Below are positions 51,389-59,153 of a stretch of DNA of 64,000 nt, one piece after another. The first letter of the stretch is position 1, and every line of letters begins with the position of its first letter. The DNA comes from Mycolicibacterium goodii. Lineage in GTDB: Bacteria; Actinomycetota; Actinomycetes; Mycobacteriales; Mycobacteriaceae. Made by a program: the position numbers and the translations under genes. The stretch covers positions 2,170,001-2,234,000 of the forward strand of contig NZ_CP092364.2 of NCBI RefSeq assembly GCF_022370755.2, in the 5' to 3' direction. The notes under the pieces were generated by a model. It did no database searches and had not been told where the DNA came from. It worked only from the letters and a program-made list of their open reading frames with translations.

Positions 51389-52429
51389 ATGAACGCCGTC
51401 GCAGCCGATTCGCGTGGCACGATGCGCGCGAGCGTGATGACCGGGGTGGGCACCCTGGTGGTGGAAGACCGGCCGGTGCCGTCACCGGGCCCGCACGAGG
51501 TGCTCGTCGAGGTCGCCGCGGTCGGGGTCTGTGGCTCGGACGTGCACTACTACCGGCACGGTCGCATCGGCGACTTCGTGGTCGAGGAGCCGATGATCCT
51601 CGGTCACGAGCTGTCGGGACGGATCGCGGCCGTCGGCGAGGGTGTCGACCCGGCGCGTGTGGGTCAGCGTGTCGCGGTGGAGCCCCAGCATCCCTGCCGC
51701 CGCTGCAAGCAGTGCAAGGCCGGGCGCTACAACCTGTGCCCCGAGATGAAGTTCTACGCGACACCGCCGGTCGACGGTGCGTTCTGCCGCTACGTCACCA
51801 TCGACGACGACATGGCCCACGCCGTACCGGATTCCATCTCCGATGACGCCGCGGCCCTGCTCGAGCCGCTGTCGGTGGCCATCACCACCATGCGCAAGGC
51901 CGGTGTCGTCCCGGGATCGTCGATCCTGATCGCGGGCGCCGGTCCCATCGGGGTCATCTGCGCGCAGACCGCGCGCGCCTTCGGCGCCTCCCGGATCGTG
52001 GTGTCGGACCTGGTGGCACAGCGCCGTGAGCGGGTGCTGCGGTTCGGCGCCACCGAGGTGCTCGACCCGACGGTCGACGACGTCGCCGCGCTGGATCCCA
52101 AGGTCGACGCGTTCGTCGACGCCAGCGGTGCCGCACCGGCGGTCGTCTCGGGTATCAAGGCGGTCGGCCCGGCGGGCAACGTCGTTCTGGTCGGAATGGG
52201 CGCCGACGACGTGTCGCTGCCCGTCGGCTACATCCAGAACATGGAGATCAACGTCACCGGCGTCTTCCGGTACACCGACACCTGGCCTGCGGCAATCCAT
52301 CTCGTCAGTTCGGGGGCGGTCGATCTGGACGCGCTGGTCACCGGTCGCTACGACCTCGACCATGTCGCCGATGCCCTCGACAGCGACACCGACCCCGAGA
52401 GCCTCAAGTCGATCGTGGTCCCGAAATGA
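51389..52429 (+). CDS. zinc-dependent polyol dehydrogenase (sorbitol/xylitol dehydrogenase type)
   Basis: This 346-residue medium-chain dehydrogenase has the sorbitol dehydrogenase signature GVCGSDVHYYRHGRIGDFVVEEP in overlapping parts, catalytic zinc ligands Cys and His (GHELSG), and structural cysteines in CRRCKQCKAGRYNLC. The cofactor motif is IAGAGPIGVICAQTA, with an acidic residue in VVSDLVAQ favouring NAD. The predicted reaction is polyol to ketose, for example xylitol to D-xylulose, the substrate for the operon kinase. ATG 51389 follows AAAGGA. Confidence 0.9.
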   Translation: MNAVAADSRGTMRASVMTGVGTLVVEDRPVPSPGPHEVLVEVAAVGVCGSDVHYYRHGRIGDFVVEEPMILGHELSGRIAAVGEGVDPARVGQRVAVEPQHPCRRCKQCKAGRYNLCPEMKFYATPPVDGAFCRYVTIDDDMAHAVPDSISDDAAALLEPLSVAITTMRKAGVVPGSSILIAGAGPIGVICAQTARAFGASRIVVSDLVAQRRERVLRFGATEVLDPTVDDVAALDPKVDAFVDASGAAPAVVSGIKAVGPAGNVVLVGMGADDVSLPVGYIQNMEINVTGVFRYTDTWPAAIHLVSSGAVDLDALVTGRYDLDHVADALDSDTDPESLKSIVVPK

Positions 52430-53211
52430 AAGAGAGTCCCCTCATGGATGTGCGTTCCCCGTTCGATCTGAGCGGACGCACCGCACTGGTGACCGGCGGT
52501 AACCAGGGCCTGGGCAAGGCATTCGCGACGGCACTGGCGCAGGCCGGTGCCCGCGTGGCCTTCTCCGGCCGCAATGCCGAGCGCAACGAGAAGACGGCAG
52601 CAGAAGCCGCCGCCGCCGGGCACGACATGCACGCGATCACCGCCGACATCACGAAAGCCGAAGATGTCGAACAGATGACGGCCGACGCCATCGCGGCGCT
52701 CGGTCACATCGACATCCTGGTCAACAACGCGGGCACCTGCTACCACGGTGAGTCGTGGTCGGTCACCGAACAGCAGTGGGACGACGTGTTCGACCTCAAT
52801 GTCAAGGCATTGTGGGCGTGTTCGCTCTCGGTCGGCTCGCACATGCGCGAGCGTGGCAGCGGTTCGGTGGTCAACATCGGCTCGATGTCGGGCATCATCG
52901 TCAATCGCCCACAGATGCAACCGGCGTACAACGCCTCGAAGGCGGCGGTCCACCACCTCACGAAATCCCTTGCCGCCGAATGGGCACCGCTCGGGATCCG
53001 CGTGAATGCGCTGGCTCCGGGTTACGTGAAGACCGACATGGCGCCCGTCGACCGGCCGGAGTTCAAACGGCACTGGATCGATGACACACCGCAACTGCGG
53101 TATGCGACGCCCGAGGAGATCGCGCCGAGTGTGGTCTTCCTGGCCAGCGACGCGGCTTCGTTCATCACCGGCTCCGTGCTGGTCGCGGACGGCGGGTACA
53201 CCGTATGGTAG
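52426..53211 (+). CDS. short-chain dehydrogenase, arabinitol/sorbose reductase-like
   Basis: This 261-residue classical SDR has the cofactor motif TGGNQGLGKAFATAL, NNAG, the catalytic Ser in NIGSMSG, Tyr-Lys in YNASKAAVHH, and APGYVKTDMAP. Similarity is to the polyol/ketose group such as arabinitol dehydrogenase or sorbose reductase, though substrate cannot be fixed. ATG 52426 overlaps the previous stop (ATGA); ATG 52444 has AAAGAGAG upstream and is equally likely. Its 3' end overlaps the next dehydrogenase by 7 nt. Confidence 0.88.
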   Translation: MKESPLMDVRSPFDLSGRTALVTGGNQGLGKAFATALAQAGARVAFSGRNAERNEKTAAEAAAAGHDMHAITADITKAEDVEQMTADAIAALGHIDILVNNAGTCYHGESWSVTEQQWDDVFDLNVKALWACSLSVGSHMRERGSGSVVNIGSMSGIIVNRPQMQPAYNASKAAVHHLTKSLAAEWAPLGIRVNALAPGYVKTDMAPVDRPEFKRHWIDDTPQLRYATPEEIAPSVVFLASDAASFITGSVLVADGGYTVW

Positions 53212-54269
53212 CCACCGGCACCCAGACCGTCGCCGCGATCCGACGAGTCATCGTCAACGCACTCGACGACGTCGAGATCGAGACGGTGCCACAACCGGAA
53301 CCGGGCCCCGGCGAGGTGCGCGTGCGCACCACGCTCGTGGGTATCTGCGGATCCGATCTACACGCCGCGTGCGGCCGTCATCCGTTCATCGACCTGCCGT
53401 ATCGGCCCGGGCACGAAGCCGTCGGCGTGGTGGAGGCGCTGGGTGAGGGGGTCGACGAATCCTGGCAGGGCGCGCGGGTGGCCGTCGAACCGAACCTCGC
53501 ATGCGGCACGTGCACGCAGTGCCGTGACGGGCGTTACAACATCTGCCGTGATCTGCGGGTGTTCGGTTGCCAGACGCCGGGTGCCCTCGCGGACTCGTTC
53601 GTCATCGGCGTCGACCGGCTCGTGGTGCTCAACGACGATCTCGACGACCGCCACGCGATCCTCATCGAGCCGTTGGCCACCCCGGTCCACACCGTGCGCC
53701 GGGCCGAGAAGGTCGTCGGTGATCTGGCGGACCGTGGCGTCGTCGTGATCGGCGCCGGACCCATCGGCCTGTTCGCACTGCTGGCCGCCCGCCATGCCGG
53801 CGCGCGCGTCGTGGTCGCCGACCTGCTCGAGTCCAAGCGGGCTCGTGCCGAAAGGCTCGGCGCCATCGGCACTTTCGACCCGACCGCGCCGAACGCCGTC
53901 GCGACGGCGTTGGAGCTGCTCGGTGGTCCTGCCGCGGTGGTGATCGACTGTGTGGCGCGGGAGAGTTCGGTGGCGCAGGCGGTCGACCTTGTCGACAAGG
54001 GCGGCGCGGTGATGATCGTCGGCGTCGCCGAGGGCGCCACCCCGGTTCCGCTCGGGCTGATCCAGGACCGCGAGATCGCGCTGATCGGCAACCTGATGTA
54101 CGTCCGTGACGATTTCACCGCCGCCGTCGAGATGCTCGAATCGGGCGTGGTTCCGGTCGGTGAGATCATCAGCGCCGAGTACGACTTCGACCGCGCCGGC
54201 GAGGCGTTCGCCGCCTCGGCCGACGGCGAGAACGTGAAAGTCCTGGTCTCGATGGGAAACCCGTCATGA
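53205..54269 (+). CDS. zinc-dependent alcohol/polyol dehydrogenase
   Basis: This 354-residue medium-chain dehydrogenase has catalytic ligands in GICGSDLHAACGRHPF and GHEAVGV, structural zinc cysteines in CGTCTQCRDGRYNIC, and cofactor motif VIGAGPIGLFALLAARHAG followed by VVADLLESK. It differs from the first dehydrogenase at the HYY segment, suggesting a different polyol. It overlaps both neighbours (7 nt upstream, ATGA downstream with the ABC ATPase gene). This makes three dehydrogenases in one operon plus one across the divergent promoter. Confidence 0.88.
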   Translation: MVATGTQTVAAIRRVIVNALDDVEIETVPQPEPGPGEVRVRTTLVGICGSDLHAACGRHPFIDLPYRPGHEAVGVVEALGEGVDESWQGARVAVEPNLACGTCTQCRDGRYNICRDLRVFGCQTPGALADSFVIGVDRLVVLNDDLDDRHAILIEPLATPVHTVRRAEKVVGDLADRGVVVIGAGPIGLFALLAARHAGARVVVADLLESKRARAERLGAIGTFDPTAPNAVATALELLGGPAAVVIDCVARESSVAQAVDLVDKGGAVMIVGVAEGATPVPLGLIQDREIALIGNLMYVRDDFTAAVEMLESGVVPVGEIISAEYDFDRAGEAFAASADGENVKVLVSMGNPS

Positions 54270-55804
54270 GTCCCGATGTTCTGCTCGAATGCACCGACAT
54301 CCACAAGAGTTTCGGCGGAGTGCCGGTACTCAAGGGCATCAGCCTGCAACTCGAACCGGGCACGGTGACGGCCCTGGCCGGTGAGAACGGCGCGGGCAAG
54401 TCCACGCTGATGAAGATCATCTCCGGGCAGTACAGTGCCGACCACGGAGAGGTGTCCGTCAAGGGTGCGACGCTGGCCCCCGGCAACACGCGCGACGCGG
54501 TCCGGCACGGTGTCGCGATCGTCCCGCAGGAGCTGGCGTCCATCGAGGACATGACCGTCTACGAAAACCTGTTCGTGGGACGGGAACTCAAGCGCGGGCC
54601 GTTCCTGAACCGGCGCGCGATGATCGCCGAGGCCAAGGAGACCCTCGCGGTCTTCGACGTCGGCATCTCGCCGACCGCCCGCATGGGCAGCCTGCCGGTG
54701 GGCCTGCGCCAGATCGTCGAGATCGTCAAGGCGGCCCGCACCGGGGCGCAGGTGGTCATGCTCGACGAGCCGACCTCGGCCATCTCCGAGCGCGAGGTCG
54801 AGGGGCTGTACAAGATCGTTCGCCGGTTGCGTGACCATGGCGTGGCGATGGTCTACACCACCCACAAGATGGCCGAGATCCGCGCGATCGCCGATCGCGT
54901 CGTCGTGCTGCGCGACGGTGGGCTGATCCTCGACAAGCCGATCGACGGCGTGTCCGACGACGACATCGTGACCGCGATGATCGGCCGCGAGCTCGAGGCG
55001 CTGTTCCCCGACCGCCCAGAACCCGGGGCAGAGACCGTGCTCGAGGTGCGTGACCTGCAGGTCGAAGGCGCCACGGCACCGGTGTCGTTCTCGGTGCGCG
55101 CCGGTGAGATCGTCGGCCTCGCGGGTCTGGTCGGCGCCGGACGAACAGAGTTGCTGGAGGCGATCTTCGGTGCCCGCCGCAGCACGGCAGGTGACGTGGT
55201 GGTACGCGGCCGCAGCGTCAAACGCAACCAGCCCGCGGCCGCGATCTCCGCGGGCATGGCGATGGTGCCCGAGGACCGCAAGCTGTCGGGGGCCGTTCTG
55301 TCGATGAGCGTGCTGGACAACGGCACGCTGCCGCGCCTGTCGTCGTTCAGCATCGCCGGTTGGCTGCGTGGCAAGGCCCGTACCGAGGCCGTGTCGGAGG
55401 TGATGTCGTCGGTGCGACTGCGCAGCCGTGGGCTCGGCCAGGAGGTCGGCACGCTGTCCGGCGGCAACCAGCAGAAGGTTGTGCTGGCGCGGTGGCTGAC
55501 CGGCAAGGTCAACGTCCTGCTGCTCGACGAGCCCACCCGCGGCGTCGACGTCGGCGCCCGCAGCGAGATCTACCGCATCATCACCGAATTCGCCGCACAG
55601 GGCATGGCCGTGGTGATGGCGTCCTCGGACATGCCCGAAGTCGTCGGCCTGTCCCACCGCGCCTTCGTCATGCGCGGCGGCGCACTGGTCGGCGAGCTCG
55701 ATCGAGACGCGCTCGACCATCCCGAGGTCCAAGAGTCGGTGTTCCGGTTGGCCACCGCACTGGACGCCAGAAGTGACCAGACAAGCCAGGAGATCACATC
55801 GTGA
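54266..55804 (+). CDS. sugar ABC transporter ATP-binding protein (RbsA type, two domains)
   Basis: This 512-residue protein has two tandem ABC domains. The first has Walker A AGENGAGKSTLMKIISG, signature-like LPVGLRQIVEIVKA and Walker B VVMLDEPTSAIS. The second has the degenerate P-loop GLVGAGRTELLEAIFG usual for RbsA, signature LSGGNQQKVVLARWL and Walker B LLLDEPTRGVDVG. This layout defines the carbohydrate uptake transporter-2 family, which moves monosaccharides and polyols without one ATPase per half. It overlaps the dehydrogenase and the permease genes. Confidence 0.95.
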   Translation: MSPDVLLECTDIHKSFGGVPVLKGISLQLEPGTVTALAGENGAGKSTLMKIISGQYSADHGEVSVKGATLAPGNTRDAVRHGVAIVPQELASIEDMTVYENLFVGRELKRGPFLNRRAMIAEAKETLAVFDVGISPTARMGSLPVGLRQIVEIVKAARTGAQVVMLDEPTSAISEREVEGLYKIVRRLRDHGVAMVYTTHKMAEIRAIADRVVVLRDGGLILDKPIDGVSDDDIVTAMIGRELEALFPDRPEPGAETVLEVRDLQVEGATAPVSFSVRAGEIVGLAGLVGAGRTELLEAIFGARRSTAGDVVVRGRSVKRNQPAAAISAGMAMVPEDRKLSGAVLSMSVLDNGTLPRLSSFSIAGWLRGKARTEAVSEVMSSVRLRSRGLGQEVGTLSGGNQQKVVLARWLTGKVNVLLLDEPTRGVDVGARSEIYRIITEFAAQGMAVVMASSDMPEVVGLSHRAFVMRGGALVGELDRDALDHPEVQESVFRLATALDARSDQTSQEITS

Positions 55805-56841
55805 CCACCGATCTGAAACCCGACGACGCCGTGCCGGAATCCTCCGGCGCCGCCACCGTCACCTCACCGACCACGGGCGAGCCGGTCCGGCTGTTCAGCC
55901 GTGACTGGGCCGCAGGTATCGCGGTGCGCTACTCGATGGTGATCGTGATGCTGCTCGTGATCGCGTACTTCAGCTACCGCAGCGCCCGTTTCGCCACGCC
56001 CGACAACCTCGTCACCATCCTCGTCGCCGCGGCGCCGTTCGCGCTCATCGCGCTCGGCCAGACCCTGGTGATCCTGACCGGCGGGATCGACCTGTCGGTC
56101 GGCAGCGTCATCGCGGTGTCCGCCATGGCCGGGGCCGCCACCGCGAAAGCCAACCCCGGACAGGTGTGGCTGACCGTGCTGGTGTCGATGCTGGTGGGTC
56201 TCGCGGTGGGCTGCGTCAACGGATTCCTGGTGTCGCGCATCAACGTTCCCCCGTTCATCGCCACACTGGGCACACTCACCGCGGGATCGGGTCTGGCGTA
56301 CGTGATCGGCGGTGGTGCACCGATCAACGGACTACCGCCGGAATTCGGATCCATCGCCAACACCAAGATCCTCGGCCTGCAGATCCCGGTGCTGCTGATG
56401 ATCATCGGCATCATCGCGCTCGCCATCATCATGAAGCGCACCACCTACGGCATGCGGGTCTACGCCGTGGGTGGCAACCGCCACGCCGCCGAGATCGCGG
56501 GCATCAACGCCAAGAACGTGCTGTTCAGCGTCTACGCGTTCTCGGGTCTGCTCGCCGGCCTGTCGGGAGTGATGCTGGCCTCCCGCGTCATCTCGGGTCC
56601 GCCCAACCTCGGTCAGGGTTACGAACTCGACGCCATCGCGGCGGTCGTGATCGGCGGCGCGAGCCTCATGGGTGGCCGCGGCACCATCTGGGGTACCGCG
56701 CTGGGTCTGTTGATGATCCAGACCCTCAACAACGGCCTGGACATCCTCGTGGTCCCGGCCTACTGGCAGGACGTCATCAAGGGCGTGCTGATCGTCGCCG
56801 CGGTCGCGGTCGACGTGTGGTCGTCCCGACGACGAACTTGA
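55801..56841 (+). CDS. sugar ABC transporter permease (RbsC type)
   Basis: This 346-residue membrane protein has about 9-10 helices. RbsC-type motifs are LIALGQTLVILTGGIDLSVGSVIAVSAM, INVPPFIATLGTLTAGSGLAY, TTYGMRVYAVGGNRHAAEIAGIN and YELDAIAAVVIGGASLMGGRGTIWGT. GTG 55801 overlaps the ATPase stop by 4 nt. The first 45 residues are polar. A single permease gene probably forms a homodimer in the transporter. Confidence 0.95.
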   Translation: MTTDLKPDDAVPESSGAATVTSPTTGEPVRLFSRDWAAGIAVRYSMVIVMLLVIAYFSYRSARFATPDNLVTILVAAAPFALIALGQTLVILTGGIDLSVGSVIAVSAMAGAATAKANPGQVWLTVLVSMLVGLAVGCVNGFLVSRINVPPFIATLGTLTAGSGLAYVIGGGAPINGLPPEFGSIANTKILGLQIPVLLMIIGIIALAIIMKRTTYGMRVYAVGGNRHAAEIAGINAKNVLFSVYAFSGLLAGLSGVMLASRVISGPPNLGQGYELDAIAAVVIGGASLMGGRGTIWGTALGLLMIQTLNNGLDILVVPAYWQDVIKGVLIVAAVAVDVWSSRRRT

Positions 56842-56900
56842 CGGCGCCACGTGACGGCACCACAGAAACCATCAACCCCCGAAAATGAGAGAGAAGGCAG

Positions 56901-57950
56901 ATGAGACTGGGAACAACGGTGTTCGCGATCGCCTCGGCGGCGACGCTGGGTCTGGGTCTGACGGCGTGCGGCGCGGGTGACCCCGCCGCGAACAGTGACA
57001 CCACGCGCATCGGCGTGACGGTGTACGACATGAGCTCGTTCATCACCGCGGGCAAGGAAGGGATGGACGCCTACGCCAAGGACAACAACATCGAGTTGAT
57101 CTGGAACTCGGCCAATCTGGATGTCTCCACCCAGGCCAGCCAGGTCGACTCCATGATCAACCAGGGTGTGGACGCGATCATCGTCGTTCCGGTACAGGCG
57201 GATTCGCTCGCACCGCAGGTCGCCGCGGCCAAGGCCAAGGGCATCCCGCTGGTCCCGGTCAACGCCGCTCTCGACAGCAAGGACATCGCGGGCAACGTGC
57301 AGCCCGACGACGTGGCCGCCGGTGCGCAGGAGATGCAGATGATGGCCGACCGCCTCGGCGGCAAGGGCAACATCGTGATCCTGCAGGGCCCGCTGGGACA
57401 GTCCGGCGAACTGGATCGCAGCAAGGGCATCGAGCAGGTGCTGGCCAAGTACCCCGACATCAAGGTGCTGGCCAAGGACACCGCGAACTGGAAGCGCGAC
57501 GAGGCCGTCAACAAGATGAAGAACTGGATCTCGGGCTTCGGTCCGCAGATCGACGGTGTGGTGGCGCAGAACGACGACATGGGTCTCGGGGCGCTTCAGG
57601 CGCTCAAGGAGTCCGGCCGTACGGGGGTGCCGATCGTCGGCATCGACGGTATCGAGGACGGTCTCAACGCCGTCAAGAGCGGTGAGTTCATCGGCACCTC
57701 CCTGCAGAACGGCACCGTCGAACTCGCGGCCGGGCTCGCGGTGGCCAACCGCCTCGCCAAGGGCGAACCCGTCAACACCGAGCCGGTCTACATCATGCCC
57801 GCGATCACCAAGGACAACGTCGACGTCGCGATCCAGCATGTGGTGACCGAGCGTCAGAAGTTCCTCGACGGTCTGACCGAGCTGATCAACAAGAACCTCG
57901 AAACCGGCGACATCGCCTACGAGGGCATCCCCGGCCAGAAGCAACCCTGA
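56901..57950 (+). CDS. sugar/polyol ABC transporter substrate-binding lipoprotein, copy 1
   Basis: This 349-residue periplasmic-binding protein of the RbsB class has a lipobox LTAC (Cys23). It contains [56 protein letters not shown] and [17 protein letters not shown]. It is 60 nt after the permease with GAGAGAAGG upstream. The protein is about 88% identical to the next one. I recall that structural studies of M. smegmatis reported closely related binding proteins in complex with D-threitol (ThpA) and xylitol (XypA); this pair probably corresponds, but I cannot confirm which copy is which. Confidence 0.93.
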   Translation: MRLGTTVFAIASAATLGLGLTACGAGDPAANSDTTRIGVTVYDMSSFITAGKEGMDAYAKDNNIELIWNSANLDVSTQASQVDSMINQGVDAIIVVPVQADSLAPQVAAAKAKGIPLVPVNAALDSKDIAGNVQPDDVAAGAQEMQMMADRLGGKGNIVILQGPLGQSGELDRSKGIEQVLAKYPDIKVLAKDTANWKRDEAVNKMKNWISGFGPQIDGVVAQNDDMGLGALQALKESGRTGVPIVGIDGIEDGLNAVKSGEFIGTSLQNGTVELAAGLAVANRLAKGEPVNTEPVYIMPAITKDNVDVAIQHVVTERQKFLDGLTELINKNLETGDIAYEGIPGQKQP

Positions 57951-57965
57951 CCTGATTTTTTCTGC

Positions 57966-58023
57966 CGAGCAGACGCAAAACTGCCCTGATATCTAGGTTT
58001 TCGCGTGGTTTTGCGTCTGCTCG
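57966..58023. repeat. 16-bp inverted repeat between the two binding-protein genes
   Basis: CGAGCAGACGCAAAAC (57966-57981) and its exact complement (58008-58023) flank a 26-nt loop. The hairpin lies 15 nt after the first stop and 21 nt before the second start. It may attenuate transcription, stabilise the upstream mRNA end, or be a dispersed palindromic element. The arms are unusually A/T-containing for this genome. Confidence 0.7.
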
Positions 58024-58044
58024 CAACACGACGAGAGGAACACC

Positions 58045-59094
58045 ATGAACATCACGGCCAAGATCGGCGCGGTCGCCGCGGCCGGGGCCCTCGGGCTCGG
58101 CCTGACCGCGTGCGGTGCGGGCGACACCGCGGCCAACAGTGACACCAAACGCATCGGCGTGACGGTGTACGACATGAGCTCGTTCATCACCGAGGGCAAG
58201 GAGGGGATGGACACCTACGCCAAGGCCAACAACATCGAGCTGGTGTGGAACTCGGCCAACAACGACGTGTCGACCCAGGCCAGCCAGGTCGACTCGCTGA
58301 TCAACCAGGGTGTGGACGCGATCATCGTCGTTCCGGTGCAGGCGGATTCGCTCGGCCCGCAGGTCGCCGCGGCCAAGGCCAAGAACATTCCGCTGCTCGC
58401 GGTGAACGCGGCCCTCGACACCCCCGATCTGGCCGGCAACGTGCAGCCCGACGACGTGGCCGCCGGTGCGCAGGAGATGCAGATGATGGCCGACCGCCTC
58501 GGCGGCAAGGGCAACATCGTGATCCTGCAGGGCCCCCTCGGTGGCTCCGGAGAGATCAACCGCGGCAAGGGCATCGACCAGGTGCTCGCCAAGTACCCCG
58601 ACATCAAGGTGCTGGCCAAGGACACCGCGAACTGGAAGCGCGACGAGGCCGTCAACAAGATGAAGAACTGGATCTCGTCGTTCGGAAACCAGATCGACGG
58701 CGTGGTGGCGCAGAACGACGACATGGGTCTGGGTGCCCTGCAGGCCCTGAAGGAGGCCGGTCGTACCGGCGTGCCGATCGTCGGCATCGACGGTATCGAG
58801 GACGGTCTCAACGCCGTCAAGAGCGGTGAGTTCATCGGGACCTCCCTGCAGAACGGCACCGTCGAGCTGTCGGCGGGCCTCGCGGTCGCCGACGCATTGG
58901 TCAAGGGCGAAGAGGTCAAGACCGATCCGGTCTACGTCATGCCCGCGATCACCAAGGACAACGTCGACGTCGCGATCCAGCACGTGGTGACCGAGCGGCA
59001 GAAGTTCCTCGACGGTCTGGTCGAGCTCACGCAGCAGAACCTCAAGACCGGCGACATCGCCTACGAGGGAATCCCCGGTCAGACCCAACCCTGA
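58045..59094 (+). CDS. sugar/polyol ABC transporter substrate-binding lipoprotein, copy 2
   Basis: This 349-residue paralogue of the preceding gene has the same length and lipobox (LTAC, Cys23). About 38 substitutions occur over roughly 326 mature residues, many conservative, but some in loop positions near the ligand cleft (for example SANND for [15 protein letters not shown] for [10 protein letters not shown]). Signal peptides differ more than the mature proteins. A tandem duplication followed by ligand specialisation fits. RBS GAGAGGAA precedes ATG 58045. Last gene of the operon; a convergent terminator follows. See copy 1 for the recalled XypA/ThpA identification. Confidence 0.93.
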   Translation: MNITAKIGAVAAAGALGLGLTACGAGDTAANSDTKRIGVTVYDMSSFITEGKEGMDTYAKANNIELVWNSANNDVSTQASQVDSLINQGVDAIIVVPVQADSLGPQVAAAKAKNIPLLAVNAALDTPDLAGNVQPDDVAAGAQEMQMMADRLGGKGNIVILQGPLGGSGEINRGKGIDQVLAKYPDIKVLAKDTANWKRDEAVNKMKNWISSFGNQIDGVVAQNDDMGLGALQALKEAGRTGVPIVGIDGIEDGLNAVKSGEFIGTSLQNGTVELSAGLAVADALVKGEEVKTDPVYVMPAITKDNVDVAIQHVVTERQKFLDGLVELTQQNLKTGDIAYEGIPGQTQP

Positions 59095-59114
59095 TCCGAA
59101 AACGCCAACGACGG

Positions 59115-59143
59115 GGCCGGTCATCGAATTTCGATGACCGGCC
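59115..59143. terminator. hairpin between convergent genes
   Basis: A 13-bp perfect stem (59115-59127 and 59131-59143, GGCCGGTCATCGA and its complement) with a 3-nt loop lies 20 nt after the binding-protein stop and 10 nt from the end of the convergent ATPase gene. No T-tract is present. It probably serves both strands. Confidence 0.7.
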
Positions 59144-59153
59144 TCGCCGCGTA

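Noticed and set aside
53534..55732. 732-codon minus-strand frame opposite the ABC ATPase and dehydrogenase genes
   Set aside because: Rich in His, Arg and Asp without any motif. The plus strand encodes intact, recognisable proteins with overlapping start and stop codons.
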